From Stictocephala bisonia (lineage: Eukaryota > Arthropoda > Insecta > Hemiptera > Membracidae): a stretch of 64,000 nt of DNA. This document shows positions 22,143 to 36,249 of the stretch, in pieces. The stretch spans positions 62,001-126,000 of the forward strand of contig JAQJVL010000568.1 of NCBI GenBank assembly GCA_035578905.1, written 5' to 3'. Below the pieces are notes generated by a model. That model ran no database searches, was not told the DNA's origin, and was given only the letters and a program-made list of their open reading frames with translations. A program made the position numbers and the translations under genes. Position 1 is the first letter of the stretch. Each line of letters starts with the position of its first letter.

Positions 22143-25100
22143 CATTTCTACAATGAATCAATATGCAACTATGTTAATTTATATTAAGGAAAGAAAATTA
22201 TACTATAAATGATATTATATTAATCTTCATAAGATAAACGTACTATTTTTACTAATAATATTAGATTACACCGTATATTATATACAGAAAACAATAGTTA
22301 TTACGTGCGTATTTATATTAAATGACCCTGTCCACAAAACAGTGTTTACTCACAGATTTAGGAGATATTTTTACGCCCAAAGTTCCAGGTTCATACAAAT
22401 ACTGTCTCTAAAAACCACGCAGTAAACATTTCATTCAGTATGTATTCCATCAAAACCTCTACAGGTTTTGCTATTTAATAACTGATTGTGTTTTGTGGAA
22501 ATGTAAATGTATTTTTACAAGACAATGGTGGCTGTATTGGACACTCTCCCTGTGGTAATTCTGCTCACACACACCATCACGCCCTCTATCCTGTATCCTT
22601 TGAATATTAACTGTTACCTTATAATTGAAACATCACCCAGGCATAGATACTCTCTGGGGAAAAGGATGTCAGTTATTATGTAGTAGGCCCAACATACCTC
22701 AAAAGCGCTATTTTTCCATAAAATGTGAATTGGTATGACTGAAATATTTATCTGATTAATTTTTCTGCCACCAAGAATATTCTTTTTTATTGTATTCATA
22801 ATCTAGCTTTCAATACCCATATTGAATATTACACAGTATATATACGCGTACATAAATACAGATATATGCCTTAAAGTTGAAAGTGGAATCTTAGATAATT
22901 AACCATTTCTAGTTCTAATTATCGATTGTACTAAAACACCTTTTACAAGGATAAATGTATTATGACATGAGATATTTCAGGAACTAAGTTTTACTTTAGA
23001 AGTTAAATAAATAATAGTATTTACGTTATTCCGTGTGCGTGTTAAAATAAATAACTTGTTTTTTAATGAGTCTAACCAGAGTATTAATTCGAATATTGGT
23101 ATTAATAACAGTTAGTTCATTTTCTAAACCTTAGAGAGTAAGACGTTTATGAGTACATGAATAACAGTACTATTTGATAGTTGATCCTGCCAAAAACATT
23201 ATGTAGATTATGACCTATGTTAACACAGGTAGAGTAGGTAGGTAGAACAACACCATGCCAAATCTCTTATTAATCAATAATTTTTATTGGCATTTCGACT
23301 TACCTCAATACAAGATATGAATTTTAGTTATATAGGTTCAATATTCCCTTATCTAATGATTTTGTGGGATTTAAGTCCTAAATAATAACCAAAAATAAAA
23401 AAATGTTTGAGTAAAATTTCGGTTCTAGAATAGATTACCCCAATGTAAATCCGAACAAAGTATTAAAATGTTTAATAAAACCAATGTACATATACATATA
23501 GATACATATAGATATACGGCCATCAAAATGTACTTCGACAAATTTCAATTTTACAACAATACACTTGCATTGGTTTTGGAATAGATAAAAAAAAATTGGC
23601 CCACCTACCGTTCAAAATGTAAATAAATGGCATTTATTAAATTTGAAGCACAACATTCAGCAAACTGTCAACAAATAAAATTAACAAAATTGTAAATGGT
23701 AACGTTGTTAACCTTATTCTTAACCTTACTCTACACATTCCCCATAGACTATCGATCTGTGCGGGAACGCATTTAGGTAGAGTAAGTAGGTGAAAAAGAG
23801 ATATAAGATATACTTATGGCAGAACGTAAAACTTAGCAGCGGTTTTTTTTATAATTCCATAACTTTAAACAACCCACTACTTTGAGAGCGGTGATTTCAA
23901 AGTCAATGTCAGGAAAACGTCGTTATCAGGTGGAGTTAGTTTTTAACTTAATGTTAGTTTCAGTTTTTACCTTTTTTCTAGGTGTTAAATTAGACTGTAA
24001 TATCAACTGATATTAGATTAATATTTAACTGTGCTGACTTTTACACTATTACACTGGTTAAATATTAGTACGATCTGAAAGGCCACCACCACGTTAACCA
24101 TTATTTAATTTTTATAAAATAAATACCTTATTAATAATTTTGAAATGTATTCATATGATCTGTTGAAAACGTTAATATGTTTCAGCTTATTTTGGCATTC
24201 GTTCCCTTTCATTAAGCTTGCTAGTTATGTAATTTTCTCTTTCCATCATAAGAAAATATTAACTATGACCCCTAACACCCTTGAAATATCGAAAATAAAC
24301 ATAAATGCATTGCTCAGTTTATATTTGGGGTAATAAGATCAGATACTGTTGTTGAATAGAATTTATAATAGCATATTTATATTTATATATTACAAGCTTA
24401 ATTATTTGCTTCTTAAAATATTAAGCACATGATTTAATAAGTGAAAATATTTGCATGTATTCTATGTAAATTTAGAAAAACATTTTAGTCACATTATAAA
24501 TTCAACTATTTTCATTTATCAAATCATCTGTTGAATCTGAAGATACAACTATTTAATTTATATTTATATAAAAAAAGAATATGCTGTTAAGTGTTTGAAA
24601 AATGCTTCAGACTGTAAGCCGAAATATAAAATTAACAAAAAATAATGTAATTGTATCTAATCAATACAGATCAATAATGATCAAAGGCACAACAAATTAG
24701 ATACTACCGATAAAGATTATATTTACTGAAGGTAAAATAGAACATCTTTAGTTTTCCATCTATATGTTTTTATGCACTTTTTTTACATAAAAAGTCATCA
24801 ATTTAAATTAACTTAAGGTACAATTGTGAAACATTATGATTTTACTACCCTATAGTAGTTATGTTTTTAATAAATATATACAAATAAATCTTCACCTGTT
24901 TCAAAATGGTGTATGTTTAATTTTGTCTAACTGAAATATATAAAAACTGACTAAGTTTAAAAACAAAATAAAAGAATAATGATTTTTAGTAAATCTTATT
25001 ATAATATTTACAGTGTTCAAAAACGGAAAATTTCAACCAAATTATGCTGCAAAACGTAAAACAATGTTTTACAGCACTAACCAAAGGCTAGTGTGGTTTT

Positions 25101-25550
25101 AAAAATCAGTGTACATTGAACAGCTGATTTCATGTACATTCATGAAGTTGTACATAAAAGTTGATACATTTTATGTAAAAAACACAGAGACATATAGACG
25201 GAAAACTAAAGGTTTTAGGACATACTTTCATGTGAAGTCTTTTGCTCTATTTTATACATACAATAACATATTACCATTTAGTATTCCTGAAGTATGTAAA
25301 TGGATTATGGATGTTTTTTAACGGGTAAAATAAAACTTTAAAATCAATTAATAAATTATTTAATCGTAGTAATATTGTTTTTTACTACTTAAACCCTATA
25401 ACGTCTAGTGCCTTAAACCAATTAATTTTTAATTAGGAATGGAAGTCAACTTTTGCCTCAGAAACAGAAGAGTCTTTAATAAATCAGGCATGGCTTGTTA
25501 GCAAAACATTTGTTAGGCACTTGGTAACAATATGAAAATAAATAAATATT
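22143..25550. other. AT-rich intergenic sequence
   Basis: No gene recognised. Around 23700-23800 a short stretch (cccatagactatcgatctgtg with gtagagtaag) resembles 43220-43295 and is probably a fragment of the same short element. Open frames at 24145-24333 and 25109-25321 have no recognisable motif. Confidence 0.6.
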
Positions 25551-27150
25551 TCAACTAAGTTTCTCTTGCTATGTTACTACTTATCTCTATCCTTAACATT
25601 TCAACTAAGTTTCTCTTGCTATGTTACTACCTATCTCTATCCTTAACATTTCAACTAAGTTTCTCTTGCTATGTTACTACTTATCTCTATCCTTAACATT
25701 TCAACTAAGTTTCTCTTGCTATGTTACTACTTATCTCTATCCTTAACATTTCAACTAAGTTTCTCTTGCTATGTTACTACCTATCTCTATCCTTAACATT
25801 TCAACTAAGTTTCTCTTGCTATGTTACTACCTATCTCTATCCTTAACATTTCAACTAAGTTTCTCTTGCTATGTTACTACTTATCTCTATCCTTAACATT
25901 TAAACTAAGTTTCTCTTGCTATGTTACTACTTATCTCTATCCTTAACATTTCAACTAAGTTTCTCTTGCTATGTTACTACTTATCTCTATCCTTAACATT
26001 TCAACTAAGTTTCTCTTGCTATGTTACTACTTATCTCTATCCTTAACATTTCAACTAAGTTTCTCTTGCTATGTTACTACCTATATCTATCCTTAACATT
26101 TCAACTAAGTTTCTCTTGCTATGTTACTACTTATCTCTATCCTTAACATTTCAACTAAGTTTCTCTTGCTATGTTACTACTTATCTCTATCCTTAACATT
26201 TCAACTAAGTTTCTCTTGCTATGTTACTACTTATCTCTATCCTTAACATTTCAACTAAGTTTATCTTGCTATGTTACTACTTATCTCTATCCTTAACATT
26301 TCAACTAAGTTTCTCTTGCTATGTTACTACTTATCTCTATCCTTAACATTTCAACTAAGTTTCTCTTGCTATGTTACTACTTATCTCTATCCTTAACATT
26401 TCAACTAAGTTTATCTTGCTATGTTACTACTTATCTCTATCCTTAACATTTCAACTAAGTTTCTCTTGCTATGTTACTACTTATCTCTATCCTTAACATT
26501 TCAACTAAGTTTCTCTTGCTATGTTACTACTTATCTCTATCCTTAACATTTCAACTAAGTTTCTCTTGCTATGTTACTACTTATCTCTATCCTTAACATT
26601 TCAACTAAGTTTCTCTTGCTATGTTACTACCTATCTCTATCCTTAACATTTCAACTAAGTTTCTCTTGCTATGTTACTAATTATCTCTATCATTAACATT
26701 TCAACTAAGTTTCTCTTGCTATGTTACTACTTATCTCTATCCTTAACATTTCAACTAAGTTTCTCTTGCTATGTTACTACTTATCTCTATCCTTAACATT
26801 TCAACTAAGTTTCTCTTGCTATGTTACTACCTATCTCTATCCTTAACATTTCAACTAAGTTTCTCTTGCTATGTTACTAATTATCTCTATCATTAACATT
26901 TCAACTAAGTTTCTCTTGCTATGTTACTACTTATCTCTATCCTTAACATTTCAACTAAGTTTCTCTTGCTATGTTACTAATTATCTCTATCCTTAACATT
27001 TCAACTAAGTTTCTCTTGCTATGTTACTACTTATCTCTATCCTTAACATTTCAACTAAGTTTCTCTTGCTATGTTACTAATTATCTCTATCCTTAACATT
27101 TCAACTAAGTTTCCCTTGTTATGTTACTTCTTATCTCTATCCTTAACATG
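25551..27150. repeat. 50-bp satellite, exactly 32 units
   Basis: Unit tcaactaagtttctcttgct + atgttactacttatctctat + ccttaacatt repeats without a single length change from 25551 to 27150 (1600 bp). Units differ by a few point variants (ctatctc, ttatctt, actaatta, cattaac). The left edge is flanked by a matching aatatt and the last unit carries four differences. Variant order shows duplicated multi-unit blocks (see findings). Confidence 0.98.
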
Positions 27151-27484
27151 GCTATTAATTACTATTTAATCATAGTAAATGCGTGCGTATTTTCAAAGTA
27201 AACATTCTAATTATTGGTTAATTGACATTTTGTATTTTATTTTTCATTCGTAATATTTGATTATTTTATCTCCTCTAGGGTAGTGTGAGATAATGTTAGT
27301 ACAATATTATTGATGGACTGCTCCCGTGTTACAATAAGTGGTATTGAATACTCATTACTTGACTGTCACGTTATTAATATACAGCAAGAGGCTTACTGAT
27401 GTCCTGGCTAATGGACTATTAATAAATGGAATCATTACTAATGGCTTTGCTATTAGGTCATTAATATAAGGTACCAATTACTTG
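27151..27484. other. spacer between the 50-bp satellite and the GT-rich repeat
   Basis: Includes short near-repeats of taatggac / ttaataaatgg at 27300-27480; nothing else recognisable. Confidence 0.5.
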
Positions 27485-27835
27485 GTGGGTCAAAACTAAT
27501 GTTCAGGTGTGGGAGGGAAATACTACTTTACGTGTTTGTGTAGTTGGGTGTATCAACAGTACGTGCATGAGTAGGTGGGTGGGTCAATACTAATATTCGG
27601 GTATGGTTAGAAGGGTGGGTGGGAGATACTACTTTACGTGTTTGTGTATTTGGGTGTATCAACAGTACGTGCATGAGAGGGTGGGTGGGTCAATACTAAT
27701 ATTCGTGTATGGTTGGAAGGTTGGGTGGGATATTCTACTTTACGTGTTTGTGTATTTGGGTGTATCAATATCAATGTACTTGCATAAGTAGGTGGTGGTT
27801 CAATACCAATGTACGTGTATGAATGGCAGTATCAA
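27485..27835. repeat. GT-rich tandem repeat, about 105-bp unit
   Basis: Three units, each with tactactttacgtgtttgtg, ttgggtgtatcaacagtacg and ggtgggtcaatactaatatt. The markers tact/tattc-tactttacgtg lie at about 27521, 27627 and 27731. The ggtgggtcaata and gtgtatgg strings link it to the dispersed 36-bp family. The 62-codon frame at 27603-27791 lies wholly inside the repeat and is not a gene. Confidence 0.88.
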
Positions 27836-30800
27836 GGTCAACGATGAGCTGGCTATCAGGATATTAACATAAATTATGTGCTACTGATGGTTTAGCTACT
27901 TGGTTTTCAACATTACAGAATACAATACTGATAGCATGGCTTCAGGGTTAGTAATAAATGGGTTACTCAAATCGTTAAAACTGACTTTGTCACCTGTGAT
28001 TTTAACCGAGAAAGTCTGTTAAAATCTATTATTAATTACGTTACGAGCAATTTAACATTATTTATTTTATTGCAAACGGCAGTAACTTATTTTTGCTAGG
28101 TGTTATATTATAAAAAATAATATAACACTTTATTTGTCACATTTTTTTCATGTGAGTAATGTCTATAACACTTTGAATTATATAAAATTGCTATTATTAG
28201 AAATAGTTGTTTGAAGTGAAGAAAGATTCGTACAATTCATATAACACCACAATGTGATTTGTTATCGTTTGATGTATTTAATGGTACTAAGTTATTTATT
28301 CGTCATCTTATACTAAGTTAACTTAAATTAATTTTAGCCTATAAAATGAAATATTGTATATACCACTATTTAGTTTAAAATCAAAATAGTTATAAGTAAT
28401 GCAAAAATTCGTCTAAATATAGTTATTGAAAAGGATAAAAAATATATTTATCGGTAAATGAAATCACAAAATATAAATTATTCTGCAAATAATAAAATTC
28501 ATAAATATTCTGGCAAATTTTAAAAAAGTTTGTTATACAAAAAGTCCATTGCTATACATATCAGAACTGAATTAATGACCTAAAAGAAAGAAACTAAAAT
28601 GCTGTGATCAGGCTTTCTTTGTCTGGGCAAAAAGCTTGAGATTGTTTGACTTTCAAACGACTCAGTGGATGGGTTAAGTGCAGCAGCCGGCAACTGTTAG
28701 CACCAATCATATATCTAAGTTATTTATTTGTTTGTTTATTTTAATATAATTTTATGTCGATCTTTTAAACTAAGGATGATACAATCCTAATTTAACATTT
28801 TAATTAAAGAAAAATAAGCAAAATAATTAGATAATATTCCTCTTTTTGTAATATTATTTGTTTAGCAAAAACATGTTATGTGTGTTATTAATATATAACA
28901 AGTTAATTAATTTTAAAGAATGTTACAATTTCAATAGTTATTTCAATCTTCAAATTACAAATTTTGTTTGTAGTATTGCAGATGATAAATTTGACGTGAT
29001 TACAAGATAAAACTTTTTAGGATATGAAAATAATGTTAACTTTTTAGGATATGAAATATTATTGTAACTTAAATAAAATCTATTATATAACAGTATTAAT
29101 TTTCCATTTATTAAATAAGTCTAAAGCATACACGTTTGGTAAATTTACTCCATGTCCGTAGTGTATTTTTAGCCAACGCAGTTCGATTGTCGACTAGTAT
29201 ATTGTTCCACAACCTCTTCTAGCACTGTTGGATTATAATTAATGAATGTACCATGAATGCGCAATGATGCGTGAAGGACGCACGTGAATTGTAGAGACGA
29301 GGATCCTCACGTGGATTAATGATCCTTGAACCGTGTCCTTCCACGGGTGGTCTATGGAGTACGTTTGTGTTTAAGTATGCTTTTTATCATAATAATGGAA
29401 GATTACTGATACAATAACACCGTAAAAAAGTACAAATAATGTTAATTCCTAAGTAAGTACTGTCAATAAGTACTACTTTCATTTTCCAATAGATAATATT
29501 TTTATACTGAAGCCATTGTACATACAGTTAAAAGAAAATCAGTTTTCATTTAAAGCTATCCTGTTATGAACACGAATTGTAAATTGACTTCAATCAACAA
29601 TCAAAAAGAATACCGGTCTTTATATTTTTTTGTTAAAAATGAGGGGCTTTTAAAATATAACAATAATGGTCAAACCTAACAACAATTTTAAGTTTTGACA
29701 CAAGGAGTACATAATCAAGATAATATACTTCAATATTACACATTTCGTGCATATATGGGACACCCCTACCTTATGCGTGCTCTTACAAGTTCAGGTAGAC
29801 ATAATTTAGCCATTGTCATTGACATACTGTAAATATGTCGTTGATCGTTTATTTATTTTTAGTATATAAAAGCTAACCTCTGAAATATTTAATTTTCTAG
29901 CATGTTTTTCAACGGTCTTAATGTTTTGAAAGAAGGCTTTTACAGTCAAGGATACGATATCAACAATTTATTCTGATGATAAAAGCAGTAACTACTAAAT
30001 CTTTGTATTTATGTGTTTGATGGAATTATTTACAACATTGTATACTGCCTTGATTAATACGCTTGAATTAAAGGCGGACAGGTTAACAGTAGGTTAAATA
30101 TTTATAAACCTAGTGATAAATTTCTTGAATAAATTAGTATTAAATCTTTAGTACAAAACTGATCTATATGCTTATAAAAATGTTAAATGAGTTATGTTCC
30201 AATATATTGTATTACTCTATTTATTCATTAATAATTTTTTTATTCATGGGAACAATTTAGCTGTATCTTAGGTATCAGTTCATTTATTAATAATATAACT
30301 TACGACTAAATGCTTTTAATACATTATAGTGCTTGTAATTATGTATAGTATAGAAATTTTTATATCTTACAATATAATTATATTGTAAAAATATATTTTT
30401 CAGCATATATTTAAGATTAATTTTATATTTTATTTCACATTATAATAATAAAAATGTATCAACACAGTTTTAAAGTGCAATTTTAACTTGTATAACAAGC
30501 AGCATATTGTAACATTAACTGTGAAAAGAGGTGCTTAATCAATATAATATTAAGACTGGTGAGTTCAGCTAATGTAAGATAAGAATAATGTAGTTCAGTT
30601 ATAACTAATTATACTAAGAAATAATTATAATATATTCAATATTATACTATTTCTTAAGGGCTTAACTTATGTTAAAAGAAAATACTATAAAATAAGTATA
30701 TTTTTATAGTTCCATATAGAGAACAATAAATATATTGAGATGTATTAAAAATATGCTTAAACATATTATTTATTATAAATAACTAATTTAATGAATATTC

Positions 30801-31982
30801 GACTTCATATAATTTTATCTGATTTATAAATAAACAAATGTACCTCTTACACCTTACTATACGTGTTTATATTTACTTTTGTGAATATGACGTTTTGTGG
30901 GTGAATTTGTAGAAATGTGATGTAACATTAGGGTTAATTATTAGCATGGAGAAAAGCTCATTTACATTTACAACAAAACTCGTAGACATGTAATTCTGAT
31001 GTGTGTAAACATTTTTAGACACGATTGAACTACATTCTTAAATATATAATTAGATTGCAATATAATATAAAATATATGAAATAATCTGTTGGACTATAGT
31101 CAGAATTACTTAAAAATTGCGTAATATATTGAAATACATTACTTATATGTTTTTAGTGGAATATATAAATTACAGTTTTCTGCAAAGTGTCATAAGTTCT
31201 TACTTAAAAGGATACATAGTTAATAAGGCGTATACATGGTATAACATTAAAAACAAAAAAGGTAAATAATTGAATATACCTTCTTACATGTTATGCGTAT
31301 CTGGTATACGTAATATATAATATATTATTAAGCCCCGCATATTATATCCACATATTTTCTAACATACTGTGTAAATAAGGTGAAGTTTGATGCTTAATTT
31401 TTCAACAGATTACACGCCGTGTTCAGCACGAGTAGATTAAAACGTGAACGGGAGTGCCTGCACACTAAGTATGCACAAAGGCTAACCTTACAGGGAGGGA
31501 TGTACATTACTTTGTTCCAAGGCTTTTCAACAAGGGCTCAGGTACATGGTACATAAAACAGTGAGCTTTAATGACAAAGTGAGCCTAAATTACTAATATC
31601 GTAAAATGTATTTTAGTTCATTATCAATGAAAGGTCATTCACCATTTATAATTGACCTTCGCGAGATACTTTGAAATTTTAGCTGAAATCAGATGTGTGA
31701 TTACATTTTTATTGATATTCTTTTGAAGTATACTTAAATAATATACGTATTACACCTGCTCGTTTATACATTTGTATTATAATTTAAAAAGTAGTTTTAT
31801 TTCTTTGATATGGAAATTTCTTTAAGGAACAAATAAACATGTTCATATAAACATTATGCTTTTATAAACAAATTGTCTGTGTATATTTATGGTGATTGCT
31901 TAGTATTCCATATGATTTTGAAGCATATAATGTATGAGTGGAATATTTTAACTACCTTTTCAGTAAAGAAAAAAATAAATAA
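27836..31982. other. AT-rich intergenic sequence
   Basis: No gene recognised. Perfect short inverted repeats at 28100-28128 and 30367-30388 (listed in findings). A less AT-rich island at 29140-29360 contains several CG dinucleotides and cacgtgaatt/cacgtggatt motifs but no reading frame. Confidence 0.55.
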
Positions 31983-32316
31983 GGACCTTTTCCGTTAATT
32001 TACTACTAATAACTTTTTATTGCCATTGCGGTTAGGTTAGTTTAGGCTAGATTAGGTTAGGTTAGGTTAAATGGCTACTAAAGTTGATCACAAATTAGTA
32101 AATCCAATGTTTGACTTACCACCAAATGATTGCGCTACCTGTGTGTAAGTTCCTGGAAAGCGATAATATAAGGCCAGCGATATCGGATTCCTAGCAGATA
32201 AGAAAGACCAGGGTGGACGTAAAAATTATTGGGAGGCAATTTTAGAGCAATAACATTTTCCTGGTAAGTTGTAGTGAATTGTGGGATAAAAATTGATAGT
32301 GAATTAATGAAACAAT
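31983..32316 (+). mobile_element. MITE family copy 2
   Basis: Begins ggaccttttccgttaattta, has an internal ttaggttaggttaggttaa run, then gttgatcacaaattagtaaa, gcgataatataaggccagcg and an inverted end gatagtgaattaatgaaaca. Same layout as 39343-39718. The minus-strand 63-codon frame inside it is not a gene. Confidence 0.85.
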
Positions 32317-35300
32317 CCTCAAACAATAGTATATTTTGTTACGAAAAAGGAAACTAATCAGAATAAAACCAAATAGTATTAAAAAGTGTTAACACAAAAT
32401 CTATTAGCCTATTTTATTGTGACAATAAAATAAAAATTAAATTAAAACCTACTTTCCTCTCATAAGCTAGTAAAAAATTACAGTACCGATTATAATACAA
32501 CTATATAAATTTAATTTACTTTCACAGGTGGATAGTATTAGATAATATTGAGGTGGTTATGTGGTAGATACTACAATGACCACTGCTCTAATATTTGAGG
32601 TATTGAGGGGCACCGCCACAAGGTATTTGGAAGCAACCAACTACCCTTTGTAGTTTCAGTTTGAAGCAGTGGATCTCGGTTAAATGGGGGTTTCCAACCC
32701 TTAGTTCTTTTACCTCGTTTTCGATGAAGAATCGTTAAGAGTTTGTTTGCATTTATTAAGGAAAACCCGTTAGTTGTGTTAAAGTATAAGTATGGTTAAG
32801 TTCAAAAACCCTACGGGAAGTTTATTTTTAAACAAAATTTTTAAACAACATATTGAAAAATATATCCGATTCATTATATGCCATATACAAAATTGCAAAT
32901 TGACTATAGAATCTATAATTGGCTTGTTATGTTCAATTATTTTCTTTAATTGTTAGTATAATGATGAAAGACGTATAAATAGGACATTGGTACAGTTGAA
33001 AGTGTTATAAATAAACACTACATAGTAATTTTTTAGCTTAGTTAGCTTTGCAATTTTTACTTTAAATTACACTATCCACTAACGATAAAAAAAGAGATTT
33101 ACTTAATTTTATAATTATTCATCCTATTTTGCTTAGTGTTTTAGAAATAAACAAATATTTTAGTTAAATAATGAATATTTATTATTTTTAAATACTGACT
33201 GTGTAAATGCGTAAAATACGGGAATAAAACTGTTAAAATTTTTATACGTTTTTCTTTTTTGCTTGGGTTTTAAAGTTTAACTAACTATTATTTAAAATAT
33301 ATTTACCTTAATTGACTTTTTTATATATTGTCCAGTAATGTTCTTTTTAAACTTTAATATCAGATGCTGGGTCATCATGGCTAAAATATTTTCTATAAAC
33401 AATTGTGACTTCAGTGTTAGTTTAGTTGGAAATCTAATAATTTATGAAAAACTTAGCTAACATTAGACCTGTAATACATTTTATACAGTTCTAATATTTT
33501 TGTTTTAGTTATATTTACTACGTTTAAGAAGTTTTGAAATTGTATATTATAGACTAAACATTTTTTTAAAAGTCAGTAACAGATGGTAATATGTATATTT
33601 TAATTCTATTAAAGCATGTTCTGGCAATTATAAATTTTAATATATTTTTAATACTCTTGCCAATAAATACGGATCATATTAGGGCAACATATATATTATG
33701 AATGTTGAATAGCTACTTAGCCTATCCTACTTCACTAGTGTCCCATTTCCAATGCTAAGAACATGTAGACATCTGTAAACTGATAGCTCTTAGAATCAGT
33801 ATCAGTACATGTATGGGTGGGTGAGTGGGTCAATACCATAGTACGTGTATGGGTGGGCGGGTTGTAGGCTGACTAGCTGCTTATATAACGTCCTTAATGC
33901 ATTAGAGAGAAGCCGTCTTTTGGAGACTCTGATAATGGATTCAAAAGCAGAACTTGCCATATGTTATAATGGCCCATACATTAAATTTTATATATTCTAA
34001 AATATTAATATAAAAAAAATATTATTTTATGACATTTGTTGTAAATATCCTTAAGACTCTAATACATTTTAATAAATACAATGGTAGATTTATATATAGT
34101 AAGCCTATATATTAAAATCAGGACCATTTATAATTGCATATACGTATTTAGGTTAAACGATAATTTTACAATAATTAATTTATTATTAAATTAAATTTAA
34201 GTTTAAAAAAATGTGAAAAGCCATAACTATACGCAAATATATAGAACGTTACTTTTATATACGTGACCATAAAGTTATAGCAAACGGATGTTTAGAATTT
34301 ATTTGGTTAACGAAATTCTACTGGTTTAAAACTGATGTCTAAAATAGAAAATAATATATATTTATTTTTACTTTTTTTACATACATTTTCTTAATTTAAA
34401 TATTATTATTTAATCGAGAGGACGTATAGATATTCTCCCTAGGCCTATTCTAATTAATGTATTGGTATAATTAAATTATTTTATGTTAATATTAACGATA
34501 ATAACTAATATCCTAATATATATTTTAATACAGAGGGCAGGGTAAAATATCTATAGTAATTTTTTTTTATTTTAAAGTAAAATCCTTACAAATATTTTAT
34601 ATAGTTATGTCCAATTATATACTAACACTTACTTGAACTACGTTTTGACAAATATTTTTTATCATTTTAAAAAATTCACTTTATTAAATATGAATTAAAG
34701 AAAAAACGAATATTATTTAAATATTAACCTAAAGTCACTGATGTTAACAACATTAATAGGGAGACAATTTGTCACCACATTATCAGCTGTTCTGTCTGCC
34801 AATTTCTCCACTGTTAACCTTGGAACGGGAAGCCGTTGTAAATTTTACGAGCATAATTTTGTTTTTGTACATTACAAATTTGTATTTACGCATATTGTAA
34901 CGCTCTTTTCGCTGTTTGTTGTCTTCTAATAGTGAAGGTCAGTTGTGCAAAAACATTTAGTGAAAGCTGTCTACTTTATTGTACGTGTTAGGATGTATTT
35001 TCAAAAATTTTACTACAGTTTTTCGTTAAAGTAACTTACAATATATATTATATTATAACAGTTTTTCTTTTTATTTGTATAAATATTAAATGTCTTATTG
35101 GTAATATTTTATTAAATCCAATATTATTTCAATATATTTCTTATTCTAGTGTACTATTAATTTGTTCTAATTGTTGACAGTCATAAATCGATAATCTAAT
35201 AGGACTAAGTTAACTTATAACATCTATGTATTGTTACCTTACTACCAGTACATCAAACTTTTTCTAACAAATTTGTACATATTATTTATATGTTACAAGT

Positions 35301-35363
35301 TTAAATATGAATTTTGGTAACTTAGAAATTACATTTTTAATATTGTGAAAAAATGACATTAAT
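32317..35363. other. AT-rich intergenic sequence
   Basis: No gene recognised. A single GT-rich repeat locus is at about 33800-33865 (listed separately). The 62-codon frame at 34741-34929 has no recognisable motif. Confidence 0.55.
33800..33866. repeat. isolated units of the dispersed GT-rich repeat
   Basis: gtacatgtatgggtgggtga then gggtcaataccatagtacgt and gtatgggtgggcgg: two close units related to 27485-27835 and, on the other strand, to 58150-58410. Confidence 0.75.
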
Positions 35364-36249
35364 TATACAAGTTGTCCCGTAAGTAACCAGCCAAACTTCT
35401 GGAGGTCATTCCTTGGGTTAAAATAAACAAAAAATTTCATGTGTACAGATCGTCTATCTCGATCCATTATCCGGCTATCTGTCTGTATGTGTTTTTTACT
35501 GAAAACTTAATATCTCAAAGGTTATTTAAGATAAAACCATGAAAATTGGTATGAATGTTGATCTTTACAGTATGCATGTACTATTTAAATTTCATTTTTT
35601 TACAACAATATTTTTCAAAATGGCGGCCATTTAAAATTTTTAAAGCCAAATATCTTAATAACCTTAAATTTTAATAAAAACTTGTAAGTTACAAAAACGT
35701 TTAAGAATCTATTTCTATAAATAATTATATAAACAATTTTAAGATTGACCAACTATTGACTGAGAAATTACAATTTTATCGAATTTGAACACTAAAGTTT
35801 TCAATTTTATTAATATCAAGCATATTTTTATTTGATAAAATTGTAATTTCTCAGTTAATAGTTGTTCAATCTTAAAACTTGTTATATAATTATTTATAAA
35901 AATAAATTCTTAAACATTTTTGTATCTGACAAGGTTTTAGTAAAATTTAAGGTTATTAAGATATTTGGCTTTAAAAATTTAAAATGGCCGCCATTTTGAA
36001 AAATATTATTGTAAAAAAATGAAATTTAAATAGTACATGCATACTGTAAAGATCAACATTCATACCAATTTTCATGGTTTTATCTTAAATAACCTTTGAG
36101 ATATTAGGTTTTTAGTAAAAAACACATACAGACAGATAGCCGGATAATGGATCGAGATAGACGATTTGTACACATGAAATGTTTGTTTGTTTTAACCCAA
36201 TGAATGACCTCCAGAAGTTTGGCTGGTTACTTACGGGACACCCTGTATA
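35364..36249. mobile_element. foldback element with about 415-bp inverted arms
   Basis: Left arm (about 35366-35780) and right arm (about 35833-36248) are near-perfect reverse complements around a 52-bp loop. Outer ends read tatacaagttgtcccgtaag and, on the opposite strand, tatacagggtgtcccgtaag. TA lies at both outer edges, compatible with a mariner-type TA target. Inside, each arm carries aatggcggccattt-like and gatccattatccggctatct segments. No open frame of note. Confidence 0.93.

Noticed and set aside
25551..27150. CRISPR array
   Set aside because: Units are head-to-tail 50-bp repeats with no unique spacers, in a eukaryotic genome.
34741..34929. Possible small membrane protein of 62 codons
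   Set aside because: Hydrophobicity follows from AT-rich codons (Phe, Val, Leu); no start context, splice support or homology cue.
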